Below, one piece after another: positions 7,741-16,612 of a DNA stretch of 64,000 nt. The stretch is from the NCBI GenBank assembly GCA_021604565.1, contig BQJF01000005.1:30004-94003 (forward strand), given 5' to 3'. The position numbers and the translations under genes are program-made. Within the stretch, counting starts at the first letter, position 1, and every line of letters starts with the position of its first letter. Below the pieces are notes generated by a model. It ran no database searches. It worked only from the letters and a program-made list of their open reading frames with translations, and was not told the origin of the DNA. This DNA is from Minwuia thermotolerans. GTDB lineage: Bacteria > Pseudomonadota > Alphaproteobacteria > Minwuiales > Minwuiaceae.

Positions 7741-8573
7741 ACGTCCAATCGACGAACCCGATCAGGGACGCCTACCGCCGGGATGGCTTCTATTTTCCGT
7801 GTCGCGCCATGTCTGAAGAGCAGACGGCGGGGTACCGTGCGCGGCTGGAAGCGTTCGAGCGGGCCAATGGCGGACCGCTCAAGTCCGCTATGCGTACCGA
7901 CGTGCATCTGTTGTTCACCTGGGCGGACGAACTGGTCCGCAATGATCGCATCCTGGATGCGGTCGAGAAGGTGATAGGCCCCAATATCCTTTGCTGGATC
8001 ACCAATTTCTTCATCAAGGAACCCGGTGACGGCAATTTCGTCAGTTGGCATCAGGATGCGACCTACTGGGGGCTGGAACCCCACGATCAGGTGCTGACAG
8101 CCTGGCTGGCACTGTCGGAGGCCTCGGTCGAGAGCGGTGCCATGAAGTTTCTGCCCGGCAGCCACCTTTCGGGATTGCACGACCACGCCGACACCTTCGC
8201 GAAGGACAACCTGCTCAGTCGCGGTCAGGAGATCCAGCTTCAGGTCGATGAAGCGCAGGCAGCGGACATCGTGCTGAAGGCGGGCGAGTTCTCGCTGCAT
8301 CACGTCCTGACGGCTCATGGCTCGCATCCGAACGTTACCGACGACCGGCGCATCGGCCTGGCGATCCGCTATATTCCCACGACCGTGCGCCAGACCAAGC
8401 TGCGCGACACGGCGGTGCTGGTGCGGGGCGTTGATGACTACGGGCACTTTGACCTGATCAACGGCCCGGATGCCGACATGAGCGAACAGGCTCTGGCTAC
8501 CCACAGGGATGCCAACGAACGCCTGGTCAAGGCACTGCTGGGCGACACCGACGAGAAGCAGTTGAGAGACTAG
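7737..8573 (+). CDS. Phytanoyl-CoA dioxygenase (PhyH) family protein
   Basis: The protein has 278 residues. A GTG start overlaps the stop of the PanB-like gene (GTGA). PhyH enzymes are Fe(II)/2-oxoglutarate dioxygenases that hydroxylate small acids or acyl groups. The iron-binding HxD is H105-Q-D107 in SWHQDATYWG, and the distal histidine is H194 in TAHGSHPN. RRIGLAIRYIP supplies the arginine that usually holds 2-oxoglutarate. A later in-frame ATG would remove the conserved DAYRRDGFYFPCR start, so the GTG is preferred. The substrate is unknown; coupling with the PanB-like gene is the best clue. Confidence 0.88.
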   Translation: MNVQSTNPIRDAYRRDGFYFPCRAMSEEQTAGYRARLEAFERANGGPLKSAMRTDVHLLFTWADELVRNDRILDAVEKVIGPNILCWITNFFIKEPGDGNFVSWHQDATYWGLEPHDQVLTAWLALSEASVESGAMKFLPGSHLSGLHDHADTFAKDNLLSRGQEIQLQVDEAQAADIVLKAGEFSLHHVLTAHGSHPNVTDDRRIGLAIRYIPTTVRQTKLRDTAVLVRGVDDYGHFDLINGPDADMSEQALATHRDANERLVKALLGDTDEKQLRD

Positions 8574-8739
8574 GCCTTGGTCCTGGCACGTCCCGGCCTG
8601 TTTCGGGCTATGCCTTCCTGTCTCGGTCTCGAAAAACAATTCACCGGCTGTGGATGAAATGCGCCAGCGCACGGTGGCCGGGGTGAAACGGCAGATCTCG
8701 GCTTGGATTGTTCATGTAAACATAACGGGAACATTGCAA

Positions 8740-8768
8740 TTGCCGCCCCACCTTCGGTGACGTATCAT
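8740..8768 (+). promoter_or_regulatory. Candidate sigma-70 promoter of nrdJ
   Basis: TTGCCG at 8740-8745 and TATCAT at 8763-8768 are separated by 17 bases, about 50 bases before the nrdJ start. Just upstream, 8712-8736 holds a TGTTC/GAACA inverted pair. I saw no cobalamin riboswitch signature in this 245-base gap. Confidence 0.4.
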
Positions 8769-8818
8769 GCGCGCCCGATGAAACAGGACGCTTTCCGCAG
8801 ACAACGGAGCTGACAGGC

Positions 8819-11161
8819 ATGACGGCCCTCTCACCGATCTCCCAGCAGATCTGGGACATGAAGTACCGCCTGAAGGGACCTGATGGTGCTGTCGTCGATG
8901 CGGCGCTGGAGGATACCTGGCGGCGCGTGGCCCGCGCGCTGGCGTCCGTGGAGGCGGAGCCGGAAGTCTGGGAGGAGCGGTTCTACGGCGCGCTGGAGGG
9001 ATTTCGCTTCCTGCCTGCGGGGCGCATCATCGCCGGGGCAGGGACAGCGCGGCGCGTGACCCTGTTCAACTGTTTCGTCATGGGAACCATCCCCGACGAC
9101 ATGGCCGCGATCTTCGAGAACCTGAAGGAAGCGGCCCTGACGATGCAGCAGGGCGGTGGCATCGGCTATGACTTCTCCACGCTGCGGCCCAAGGGTGCGC
9201 CGGTGAAGGGGGTCGGGGCGGATGCTTCGGGGCCGCTGACCTTCATGGATGTCTGGGATGCCATGTGCCGGACCATCATGAGTGCCGGCCACAGGCGCGG
9301 CGCGATGATGGCGACCATGCGCTGTGACCATCCGGATATCGAGGCCTTCATCGCCGCGAAGGAGGACGCAGGCCGGCTGCGTATGTTCAACCTGTCCGTC
9401 CTGATCACCGATCCGTTCATGGAGGCGGTGAAGACCGACAGCAACTGGGAACTGACGTTCGAGGGGCGGACCTACGGCAGTGTCCGCGCCCGCGATCTGT
9501 GGGACCGCATCATGCGGGCGACCTTTGCCTATGCGGAACCCGGCGTGATCTTCATCGACCGGATCAACAAGCAGAACAACCTGCATTATTGCGAGACCAT
9601 TTCCGCCACCAACCCCTGCGGGGAGCAGCCGCTGCCGCCCTATGGCGCCTGTCTGCTGGGATCCGTCAACCTTGCGGCGCTGGTCCGGGAACCGTTCACG
9701 GCGGAGGCCGAACTGGATCTGGACGCGCTTGACGCGATTGTCCCGCTCGCCGTGCGGATGATGGACAATGTGACGGATGTGTCGAACTTTCCGCTGGAGG
9801 AGCAGCGCAAGGAAGCCCAGGCGAAGCGCCGCATCGGACTGGGCGTGACCGGTCTGGCGGATGCGCTGATCATGTGCCGGGCGCGCTATGGCACGGCGCA
9901 GGCCGTGGCCCTGACGGAGAAGTGGATGGCCGCCATCCGCCACCGGGCCTATCTGGCATCCGTCGATCTGGCGCGGGAGAAGGGGCCGTTCCCCCTGTTC
10001 GACCGGGATGCCTATCTGTCCGGCACCGCGATTCAGGAACTGGAGCCCGAGGTCCAGGCGGGAATTGCTGAACATGGCATCCGCAACGCGCTGGTGACCT
10101 CCATCGCGCCGACCGGCACGATCTCCCTGTTCGCGGACAATGTGTCATCGGGGCTGGAACCGGTCTTCAGCTTTTCCTACACCCGTTCGGTGCTGATGCC
10201 CGATGGCTCGCGGCGGGAGGAGGAAGTCTCCGACCACGCGGTGCGGCGCTGGAAGCACAGCCACGGCAACCAGCCGCTGCCCGACTACTTCGTCGATGCC
10301 CAGTCGCTTTCGCCAGCCGACCATGTGCGGATGCAGGCCGCAGTCCAGAAGTATGTCGATGCCTCGATCTCCAAGACCATCAACTGTCCGGAAGACATCT
10401 CCTTCGATGATTTCCGGGAAGTCTACATGCTGGCCTATGAAACCGGCTGCAAGGGATGCACGACCTACCGCCCGAACGAGGTGACGGGATCGGTGCTGCA
10501 TGTGAAGAAGCCCGAGGCCGAACCGGCAGCCGACGCAGTGGACGTGCAGGCGGAACTGCCGCTCTCCGCCCCGCCTGCCGCCGTGGCCGCGAAGCCGAAG
10601 GACCCTTACGAGAGTGGCGGCGTCGTCTACATGACGCAGCCTCTGGACCGCCCCGGCGTCCTGCCCGGCCAGACCTACAAGCTGAAATGGCCGGAGAGCG
10701 ATCACGCCATCTACATCACCCTGAACGATGTCATTCAGGACGGGCGCCGCAGGCCCTTCGAGATATTCATCAACTCCAAGAACGTCGAGCATTTCGCCTG
10801 GACGGTGGCCCTGACGCGCATGATCTCCGCAGTGTTCCGGCGCGGCGGTGATGTCAGCTTCATCGTGGAGGAACTGAAGGCCGTGTTCGATCCCCGTGGC
10901 GGGGCCTGGGTCGGTGGGCGCTATGTCCCGTCCATCCTCGCCGCGATCGGGGAGGTCATCGAACGGCACATGATTGCCACCGGCTTTCTGGCCGACCCGA
11001 AGGACCAGAACCGTGAGATCGAGGCGCAGAAAGTTGCGGTGGGCGAAAACAGCCGTCCCGGCGGCGCCCTGCGGCAGTGCCCGCGCTGTGGCGATGCCGG
11101 TCTGGCGAAGCAGGAAGGCTGCGATACCTGCTATTCCTGCGGCTATTCGAAGTGCGGTTGA
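8819..11161 (+). CDS. nrdJ: Adenosylcobalamin-dependent ribonucleoside-diphosphate reductase (class II)
   Basis: The protein has 780 residues. Class II enzymes reduce ribonucleotides to deoxyribonucleotides using coenzyme B12 in place of a radical subunit. Signatures seen are the first active-site cysteine region (VTLFNCFV near residue 85), NPCGEQPLPPYGAC near 265 with the finger-loop Cys and Glu, and SIAPTGTISLFADN near 430. Residues about 600-720 match the TSCPD domain that follows many B12-type reductases. The C-terminal end carries CPRCG-x7-EGCDTCYSCGYSKCG, a zinc-binding and thiol-relay tail. No nrdAB or nrdR is in the window. Confidence 0.95.
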   Translation: MTALSPISQQIWDMKYRLKGPDGAVVDAALEDTWRRVARALASVEAEPEVWEERFYGALEGFRFLPAGRIIAGAGTARRVTLFNCFVMGTIPDDMAAIFENLKEAALTMQQGGGIGYDFSTLRPKGAPVKGVGADASGPLTFMDVWDAMCRTIMSAGHRRGAMMATMRCDHPDIEAFIAAKEDAGRLRMFNLSVLITDPFMEAVKTDSNWELTFEGRTYGSVRARDLWDRIMRATFAYAEPGVIFIDRINKQNNLHYCETISATNPCGEQPLPPYGACLLGSVNLAALVREPFTAEAELDLDALDAIVPLAVRMMDNVTDVSNFPLEEQRKEAQAKRRIGLGVTGLADALIMCRARYGTAQAVALTEKWMAAIRHRAYLASVDLAREKGPFPLFDRDAYLSGTAIQELEPEVQAGIAEHGIRNALVTSIAPTGTISLFADNVSSGLEPVFSFSYTRSVLMPDGSRREEEVSDHAVRRWKHSHGNQPLPDYFVDAQSLSPADHVRMQAAVQKYVDASISKTINCPEDISFDDFREVYMLAYETGCKGCTTYRPNEVTGSVLHVKKPEAEPAADAVDVQAELPLSAPPAAVAAKPKDPYESGGVVYMTQPLDRPGVLPGQTYKLKWPESDHAIYITLNDVIQDGRRRPFEIFINSKNVEHFAWTVALTRMISAVFRRGGDVSFIVEELKAVFDPRGGAWVGGRYVPSILAAIGEVIERHMIATGFLADPKDQNREIEAQKVAVGENSRPGGALRQCPRCGDAGLAKQEGCDTCYSCGYSKCG

Positions 11162-11273
11162 TGGCTGCCCTGTGCTGAGCACCGGCGTTGAGCCGTTGTG
11201 ACCTGCACAAGGCGGCGCTACAACAACGCCATCAATGCAGATGAATCGCCGGACGGATCGGGTGGGGCCAGCC

Positions 11274-13259
11274 ATGTTCAAGAAGATACTGATAGCTAAC
11301 CGGGGCGAGATTGCCTGCCGCGTCATCAAGAGTGCGCGGAAGATGGGGATCGCCACAGTCGCGGTTTATTCGGAGGCGGATGACGGCGCGCTGCACATGC
11401 GCATGGCGGATGAGGCCATCTTCATCGGTCCGCCCGCTGCATCGGAGAGTTACCTGATCGCGGATCGCATCATCGATGCATGCAAGCAGACAGGGGCGGA
11501 GGCGGTGCATCCCGGCTATGGCTTCCTGTCCGAGAACCAGGGATTCGCGAAACGGCTGGAGAAGGAAGGCATCGCCTTCATCGGTCCCGGCATCCGTGCC
11601 ATTGCCGCCATGGGCGACAAGATCGAATCCAAGAAGCTGGCGATGGCAGCGGGTGTGAACACGGTTCCGGGCCATACGGATGTCATCGACGAGGTCGAGG
11701 ACGCGGTGAAGATCGCCGCCGACATCGGCTATCCGGTGATGATCAAGGCCTCGGCGGGCGGCGGCGGCAAGGGCATGCGTGTTGCCTGGAATGACGAGGA
11801 GGCGCGTGACGGATTCAAGTCCGCGAAGTCGGAGGCTGCATCGAGCTTTGCCGACGACCGGGTCTTCATCGAGAAGTTCATCGAGGAACCGCGCCACATC
11901 GAGATCCAGGTGCTGGCTGACGGGCAGGGAACCTGCCTGTACCTGGGCGAGCGCGAATGTTCCATCCAGCGCCGCCACCAGAAGGTGATCGAGGAAGCAC
12001 CGAGCCCGTTCCTGGACGAGGCAACGCGCAAGGCGATGGGTGAGCAGGCCTGCACGCTGTCCAATGCCGTTGAATATCGTTCCGCCGGCACCGTCGAGTT
12101 CATCGTCGACAAGGACCGGAACTTCTACTTCCTGGAAATGAACACCCGCCTGCAGGTGGAGCACCCGGTGACGGAACTGATCACTGGTATCGATCTGGTG
12201 GAGTGGATGATCCGCATCGCCAACGGTGAGAAGCTGACACTTACCCAGGACGACATCAAGCTGACCGGCTGGGCCGTCGAAAGCCGGATCTATGCCGAAG
12301 ATCCGTATCGCGGATTCCTGCCTTCCATCGGTCGCCTTTCCCGTTTCGCGCCGCCGTCGGAAAGCGCCACCGTGCGTGTCGATACCGGCGTGGTCGAGGG
12401 GTCGGAGATCACGATGTTCTACGATCCCATGATCGCCAAGCTTTGCAGCTATGGCCCTGACCGGAAGACGGCCATCGACAACATGGTCGGTGCGCTGAAC
12501 GGGTTCCGGCTGGAAGGCATCAGCCACAACATCAACTTCGTCAACGCCGTCTGCAATCATCCGCGGTTCCGTGAGGGCCGTCTTTCGACGAACTTCATCG
12601 CCGAGGAATATCCGGACGGGTTTTCCGGCGCGGAGATCGACGAGACGACCCGTCGCCGACTGGTGGCGGTGGCCGTCGTGGTGCATCTGCGTGACCGGAT
12701 TCGCGCAACCGGCATATCAGGCCAGGTGCCGCATTTCCGCCCGCGCATCGGCCAGGACTGGCGCGTGTCGGTGGGTGAGCAGGATTTTGGCGTCCGCGCC
12801 ACCGCCAGCGACCGTGCAACGGATGTGCATGTCGAGGGTGAGCATCTGGTGGTCGAGAGCGATTGGCGTCCCGGCAAGCCGGTCTTCAACGGTATCGTTG
12901 GCGGGCAGCGGATGCAGGTCCAGGTCCGCTCCACGGTCGAGGGCTTTGCGCTCACCTTCAACGGCGCGACCGATGATTACTGCGTTCGTACCCTGGCGGC
13001 GGCGGAACTGGCGGCGCTGATGCCGGTCAAGGAAGCGCCGGACCTGTCGAAGCTGCTGCTCTGCCCCATGCCGGGCATGGTGATGCAGATTCACGTGGAA
13101 GTGGGCGACGAGGTGAAGACCGGCCAGGCGCTGGCGGTTGTCGAGGCCATGAAGATGGAGAACGTGCTGCGCGCCGAAGCCGATGGTGTTGTCGCGACGA
13201 TCAATGCAGGGCCCGGTGACAGCCTGGCCGTGGATGATGTCATCCTGGAGCTTGAATAG
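11274..13259 (+). CDS. pccA: Propionyl-CoA/acetyl-CoA carboxylase alpha subunit (biotin carboxylase + biotin carrier)
   Basis: The 661-residue protein starts MFKKILIANRGEIACRVI; a longer start 13 codons upstream is possible but does not resemble the family. Order: biotin carboxylase N domain, ATP-grasp with ASAGGGGKGMR near residue 165 and ECSIQRRHQK near 240, C domain (residues 330-450), the BT-type linker, and the biotinyl domain with biotin Lys627 in EAMKMEN. Similarity is closest to PccA of marine alphaproteobacteria. It makes (S)-methylmalonyl-CoA with a beta subunit, which is not in the window. Its 3' end overlaps the LysR gene by 20 bases. Confidence 0.92.
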   Translation: MFKKILIANRGEIACRVIKSARKMGIATVAVYSEADDGALHMRMADEAIFIGPPAASESYLIADRIIDACKQTGAEAVHPGYGFLSENQGFAKRLEKEGIAFIGPGIRAIAAMGDKIESKKLAMAAGVNTVPGHTDVIDEVEDAVKIAADIGYPVMIKASAGGGGKGMRVAWNDEEARDGFKSAKSEAASSFADDRVFIEKFIEEPRHIEIQVLADGQGTCLYLGERECSIQRRHQKVIEEAPSPFLDEATRKAMGEQACTLSNAVEYRSAGTVEFIVDKDRNFYFLEMNTRLQVEHPVTELITGIDLVEWMIRIANGEKLTLTQDDIKLTGWAVESRIYAEDPYRGFLPSIGRLSRFAPPSESATVRVDTGVVEGSEITMFYDPMIAKLCSYGPDRKTAIDNMVGALNGFRLEGISHNINFVNAVCNHPRFREGRLSTNFIAEEYPDGFSGAEIDETTRRRLVAVAVVVHLRDRIRATGISGQVPHFRPRIGQDWRVSVGEQDFGVRATASDRATDVHVEGEHLVVESDWRPGKPVFNGIVGGQRMQVQVRSTVEGFALTFNGATDDYCVRTLAAAELAALMPVKEAPDLSKLLLCPMPGMVMQIHVEVGDEVKTGQALAVVEAMKMENVLRAEADGVVATINAGPGDSLAVDDVILELE

Positions 13260-14190
13260 CCGCTGGCTCGTCCTCTTCCGTCGGTGCCCGTGAGGCTTCG
13301 GCCAGGATCCAGTCTCGGAATGCGCTGATGCGCGGGCGCGTTGCGTTCCGGGGCGGACAGACGAACCAGTAGGACATGGACAGCGGCTGCTCCCCCTGAA
13401 ACGGCGTCACCAGTCGTCCCGTGGCAAGATCATGTGCGGCGAGGGAGCGACGGGTCAGCACGACCCCCATGCCATCTATCGCCGCCTGCACTGCGTGATC
13501 GGCGTAGGAGAAATGGGTGCCACGCCGCCAGTCGACCTTGTCCTCCGCGCCCACCGCCATCAGCCAGGCGCGCCAGTCCGGCGTCATCGGATCATAACGC
13601 AGCGAGTCATCATGGATCAGGGGCAGACGTGACAGGTCTGACGGTTGCGTGACACCACCAACGCCTGCCAGCAGGGACGGGCTTGCGGCGGGCAGGACCG
13701 TGTCATCCAGGATCTTCCATGCCTTCAGATCCGGGTAGTTGCCGGACCCGAACCGGATGGCACAGTCGAAGCCGCCCTTGCTGAAGTCCGTCATGTCCAT
13801 GCTTGCCGAAATGCGGACATCGAGTTCCGGATGCGCCCGGTTGAAGCGTTCAAGCCTCGGGATCAGCCATTTCACGGCAAATGACGGAACCGTCGAGACC
13901 GAGATCACGTTCTCTCCGTCGTCATCGTCCAGCGTCGACAGGGCATCGACCATCAGGTCGAACGCGCGGGTGAGATCAGGCAGCAGGCGGCGCGCCGCAT
14001 CGGTCGGTTCAACGGCCCGGTTCAGGCGGTGAAACAGTTCCACCCCCAGAAAGTCCTCCAGCGTGCGGATCTGGTGCCCGACCGCTGCAGGCGTGACGGA
14101 CAGTTCGTCCGCCGCACCCTTGAAACTTTCGTGCCGTGCGGCGGCCTCGAAGGCGCGCAGGGCGTTCAGTGGGGGCAGTCTGCGTCGCAT
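13240..14190 (-). CDS. LysR-family transcriptional regulator, GcvA-like
   Basis: The protein has 316 residues. The N-terminal winged helix-turn-helix (about residues 8-65) reads LNALRAFEAAARHESF then AADELSVTPAAVGHQIRTLE, typical of the GcvA/AmpR branch. The rest is the periplasmic-binding-like effector domain, with VSTVPSFAVKWLIPRL at its start. The target is not known. It is divergent from the DUF1127 gene across 169 bases, and LysR proteins often control the divergent neighbour. It overlaps the pccA end by 20 bases tail to tail. Confidence 0.9.
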   Translation of the reverse strand: MRRRLPPLNALRAFEAAARHESFKGAADELSVTPAAVGHQIRTLEDFLGVELFHRLNRAVEPTDAARRLLPDLTRAFDLMVDALSTLDDDDGENVISVSTVPSFAVKWLIPRLERFNRAHPELDVRISASMDMTDFSKGGFDCAIRFGSGNYPDLKAWKILDDTVLPAASPSLLAGVGGVTQPSDLSRLPLIHDDSLRYDPMTPDWRAWLMAVGAEDKVDWRRGTHFSYADHAVQAAIDGMGVVLTRRSLAAHDLATGRLVTPFQGEQPLSMSYWFVCPPRNATRPRISAFRDWILAEASRAPTEEDEPAAIQAPG

Positions 14191-14359
14191 GTGTGGAATC
14201 CCGGTGTTTCAACTTCCGCCTGATATAGATTTCCTTTTCCGAAAGCCAAGAATTCGTCGTTTGTTGCAGCGCACACACCGCCCCATTTCTCCCCTATCGA
14301 AGACACCGGAGTTCAACGGCCAGGCCGGTAAAAGGCCAGCCAATACAAGGAGAGATCAA

Positions 14360-14587
14360 ATGACCGTACAGTCCTATGACCTGACACATTCCGACACTGG
14401 ACTGCTGGCCCGCGCGGCAGCCTGGGTACAGGATCGCTTCACCGACCTTGCAATTGCCCGGCAGAATGCGAACGAACTGCGGGAGCTGGAAGCCCTGAGC
14501 GATGCGACCCTGCACGACATCGGACTGAGCCGGTCCGAACTGACATCCGTCGTCAGGCACCGGAACGACATCACCAGAGCCCGCTGA
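14360..14587 (+). CDS. DUF1127 domain small protein
   Basis: The protein has 75 residues, with AAGGAGAG 5 bases before the ATG. The C-terminal half, ELRELEALSDATLHDIGLSR, is the DUF1127 (YjiS-like) signature. In alphaproteobacteria, small DUF1127 proteins are arginine-rich and have been tied to phosphate and carbon-storage control and small-RNA turnover. The N-terminal half resembles an extended helical linker. It stands alone between a divergent LysR gene and a strong terminator. Confidence 0.88.
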   Translation: MTVQSYDLTHSDTGLLARAAAWVQDRFTDLAIARQNANELRELEALSDATLHDIGLSRSELTSVVRHRNDITRAR

Positions 14588-14617
14588 GTTCGCCGCACCA
14601 GCCCTGAGCCGAACCCG

Positions 14618-14650
14618 CCCCCGCAGCCTGATCCGGCTGCGGGGGTTTCT
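14618..14650 (+). terminator. Intrinsic terminator after DUF1127 gene
   Basis: A perfect 11-base GC-rich arm at 14618-14628 pairs with 14635-14645 around a 6-base loop and is followed by TTTCT. It begins 30 bases after the DUF1127 stop. This is the clearest intrinsic terminator in the window. Confidence 0.88.
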
Positions 14651-14741
14651 GCGTTAGGGGTCAACTTATCCTCCCAAAACCCTCCGGCCCTGTACTATGT
14701 TCGATGCAAGGCCTGATGGACTGAACGGGGGAGAGAAAGAC

Positions 14742-15974
14742 ATGGATCGTTTGCGTTTCGGGGCGTTTCTGGCGCCACATCATCCGATTGGCGAGCATCC
14801 GATGCTCCAGTTCCGCTCCGACCTCGATCTGGTCAGCCAGCTTGACCGGCTCGGCTATGACGAGTTCTGGTGCGGCGAACACCACTCCACGGGCTGGGAG
14901 ATCATTGCGTCGCCGGAGATGTTCCTGGCTGCCGCCGGTGAGCGCTCCCACCGCATCCGTCTCGGGACGGGGGTGGTTTCGCTCCCCTATCACCATCCCT
15001 TCATCGTGGCGCAGCGGATGGTGCAGCTTGACCACATGACCGGCGGGCGGGCGATCTTCGGGTCCGGCCCCGGTGCCTTGCCGTCGGACGCACATACGCT
15101 CGGCATCGATCCCATGACCCAGCGCGACCGGCAGGACGAGGCGATCGGCGTCATTCGCCGTCTGCTGCGGGGGGATGAACGGTTCGACTACAAGTCCGAC
15201 TGGTTCGAGATGCATGACGCGAAGCTGCAACTGATGCCGCTGCAGGAGGACCTGCCGTTCGCCGTTGCCTCGATGATCAGCCCGTCCGGCATGACGCTCG
15301 CGGGGAAGCATGGCACGGGTGTGTTGTCCATCGGGTCCATGTCGTCTGCCGGGCTGCAGTCGCTGGCGACGCAATGGAGCTTTGCCGAGGAGTCAGCGGC
15401 GAAGCACGGCAATACCGTCAACCGCAAGGACTGGCGCATCGTCATGATGTGGCACATTGCCGAAACGCGGGAGCAGGCGATCGCCGAAGCCAAGGATGGC
15501 CTGCTGCGCTGGCACAATGAATACAACGTCGGCACACTGATGCGTCCCGGCGTGGAAGCGTTCAAGACGGCGCACGAGGCGGTGGAGACCACGGCGCTGG
15601 CGGATGGCGCGACGGCTGTCATCGGCACGCCCGACGATCTGGTGAAACGCATTCGTGATCTGGTGCAGCTCACCGGCGGCATCGGCGCCGTCATCGGTTT
15701 CGTGCATGACTGGGCCAGCCGCGCGAATACGTCGAAGAGCTGGGACCTGGTGGCGCGCTATGTCATTCCGGAGGTCAATGGCCTGCTGGACGCCTATCGC
15801 GAATCCCGGAACTTCGTGGTCGAGAACCGGGACACCTTCGAGCAGGCGCAGAAGGCCATCCTGAGCAAGATCATGGACAATCCGCGTGCGGCGGAGGCAC
15901 TGAAGGCGGGCGGCGTCAATGCACCCTCCATCGGGCCTCATGCAGGTCCCGACCTGAAGAAGGAAGCCGGATGA
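14742..15974 (+). CDS. LLM class flavin-dependent oxidoreductase
   Basis: The protein has 410 residues. The ATG at 14742 follows GGGGAGAGA; upstream in-frame starts lack a ribosome site. The bacterial luciferase-like fold is shown by LDRLGYDEFWCGEHH near residue 42, IRLGTGVVSLPYHHPF near 80 and the AERMVQLDHMTGGRAIFGSGPG-type segment near 100. Such enzymes use FMNH2 and O2 to oxidise small organics. It heads a four-gene operon in which the next start overlaps its stop (ATGA). The second gene is a PPOX-fold flavin protein that could supply or share flavin. The substrate is unknown. Confidence 0.88.
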   Translation: MDRLRFGAFLAPHHPIGEHPMLQFRSDLDLVSQLDRLGYDEFWCGEHHSTGWEIIASPEMFLAAAGERSHRIRLGTGVVSLPYHHPFIVAQRMVQLDHMTGGRAIFGSGPGALPSDAHTLGIDPMTQRDRQDEAIGVIRRLLRGDERFDYKSDWFEMHDAKLQLMPLQEDLPFAVASMISPSGMTLAGKHGTGVLSIGSMSSAGLQSLATQWSFAEESAAKHGNTVNRKDWRIVMMWHIAETREQAIAEAKDGLLRWHNEYNVGTLMRPGVEAFKTAHEAVETTALADGATAVIGTPDDLVKRIRDLVQLTGGIGAVIGFVHDWASRANTSKSWDLVARYVIPEVNGLLDAYRESRNFVVENRDTFEQAQKAILSKIMDNPRAAEALKAGGVNAPSIGPHAGPDLKKEAG

Positions 15975-16594
15975 GCGACAGCCCCGACCCTCTCGACAGT
16001 ATCGAGGCGCTGGAAGCACTCTACGGTGCGCCCCTGCAGCGTTCCCTGGACAAGGAACTGGGGCATATTTCCGACCTCTATCGTCAGTTCATTGAGCGGT
16101 CGCCGTTCGTCGTCCTCGCGACATCGGGACCGGAGGGACTGGATTGTTCGCCGCGCGGTGATCCGCCGGGCTTTGTCCGGGTCGTGGACAAGCGACGTGT
16201 CCTGTTGCCGGATCGACGCGGCAACAACCGGATCGACAGTCTGCGCAATATCGTGCGCGACCCGCGTGTGTCGCTGCTGTTCCTGATTCCGGGCATCGGC
16301 GAGACCCTGCGCATCAATGGCAACGCCGTCCTGCTGACCGATCATGATCTTTGCCAGTCCTTTGCCATGGAGGGCAAGGCGCCACGCTGCGTGATCTCCG
16401 TGACGGTCGACCGCATCTACTACCAGTGCCAGAAGGCGCTGCACCGGTCGCGGCTGTGGGACCCGGAAGCATTCGCTGCGCGTGAGGAAGTACCCACTGC
16501 CGGAGCCATGCTGAAGTCCACCGTGAGCGGTGACTTCGATGCCGAGAGCTATGACAACGACTATCCTGAGCATATGGCCAGGACGATCTACTGA
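15971..16594 (+). CDS. PPOX-class pyridoxamine 5'-phosphate oxidase-fold flavin-binding protein
   Basis: The protein has 207 residues and is ATGA-coupled to the LLM gene. The segments FVVLATSGPEGLDCSPRGD near residue 47, VLLPDRRGNNRIDSLRNI near 78 and VSLLFLIPGIGETLRINGNA near 100 match the split-barrel family that binds FMN or F420 (MSMEG_1061-like subgroup). Pdx synthesis itself is unlikely, since the PNPOx C-terminal domain is missing. Pairing with an LLM oxidase suggests a shared substrate or flavin transfer. Confidence 0.82.
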   Translation: MSDSPDPLDSIEALEALYGAPLQRSLDKELGHISDLYRQFIERSPFVVLATSGPEGLDCSPRGDPPGFVRVVDKRRVLLPDRRGNNRIDSLRNIVRDPRVSLLFLIPGIGETLRINGNAVLLTDHDLCQSFAMEGKAPRCVISVTVDRIYYQCQKALHRSRLWDPEAFAAREEVPTAGAMLKSTVSGDFDAESYDNDYPEHMARTIY

Positions 16595-16612
16595 CCCTGG
16601 GGAGGGGACGTG

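Noticed and set aside
8712..8736. LexA/SOS box before nrdJ
   Set aside because: TGTTC and GAACA arms are 15 bases apart, not the 7-base direct repeat spacing of alphaproteobacterial LexA sites.
8574..8818. Cobalamin riboswitch before nrdJ
   Set aside because: B12-box sequence not seen; the gap better fits a simple promoter.
11232..12686. 484-codon frame opposite pccA
   Set aside because: The product is Arg/His-rich nonsense, while the plus strand encodes clear PccA.
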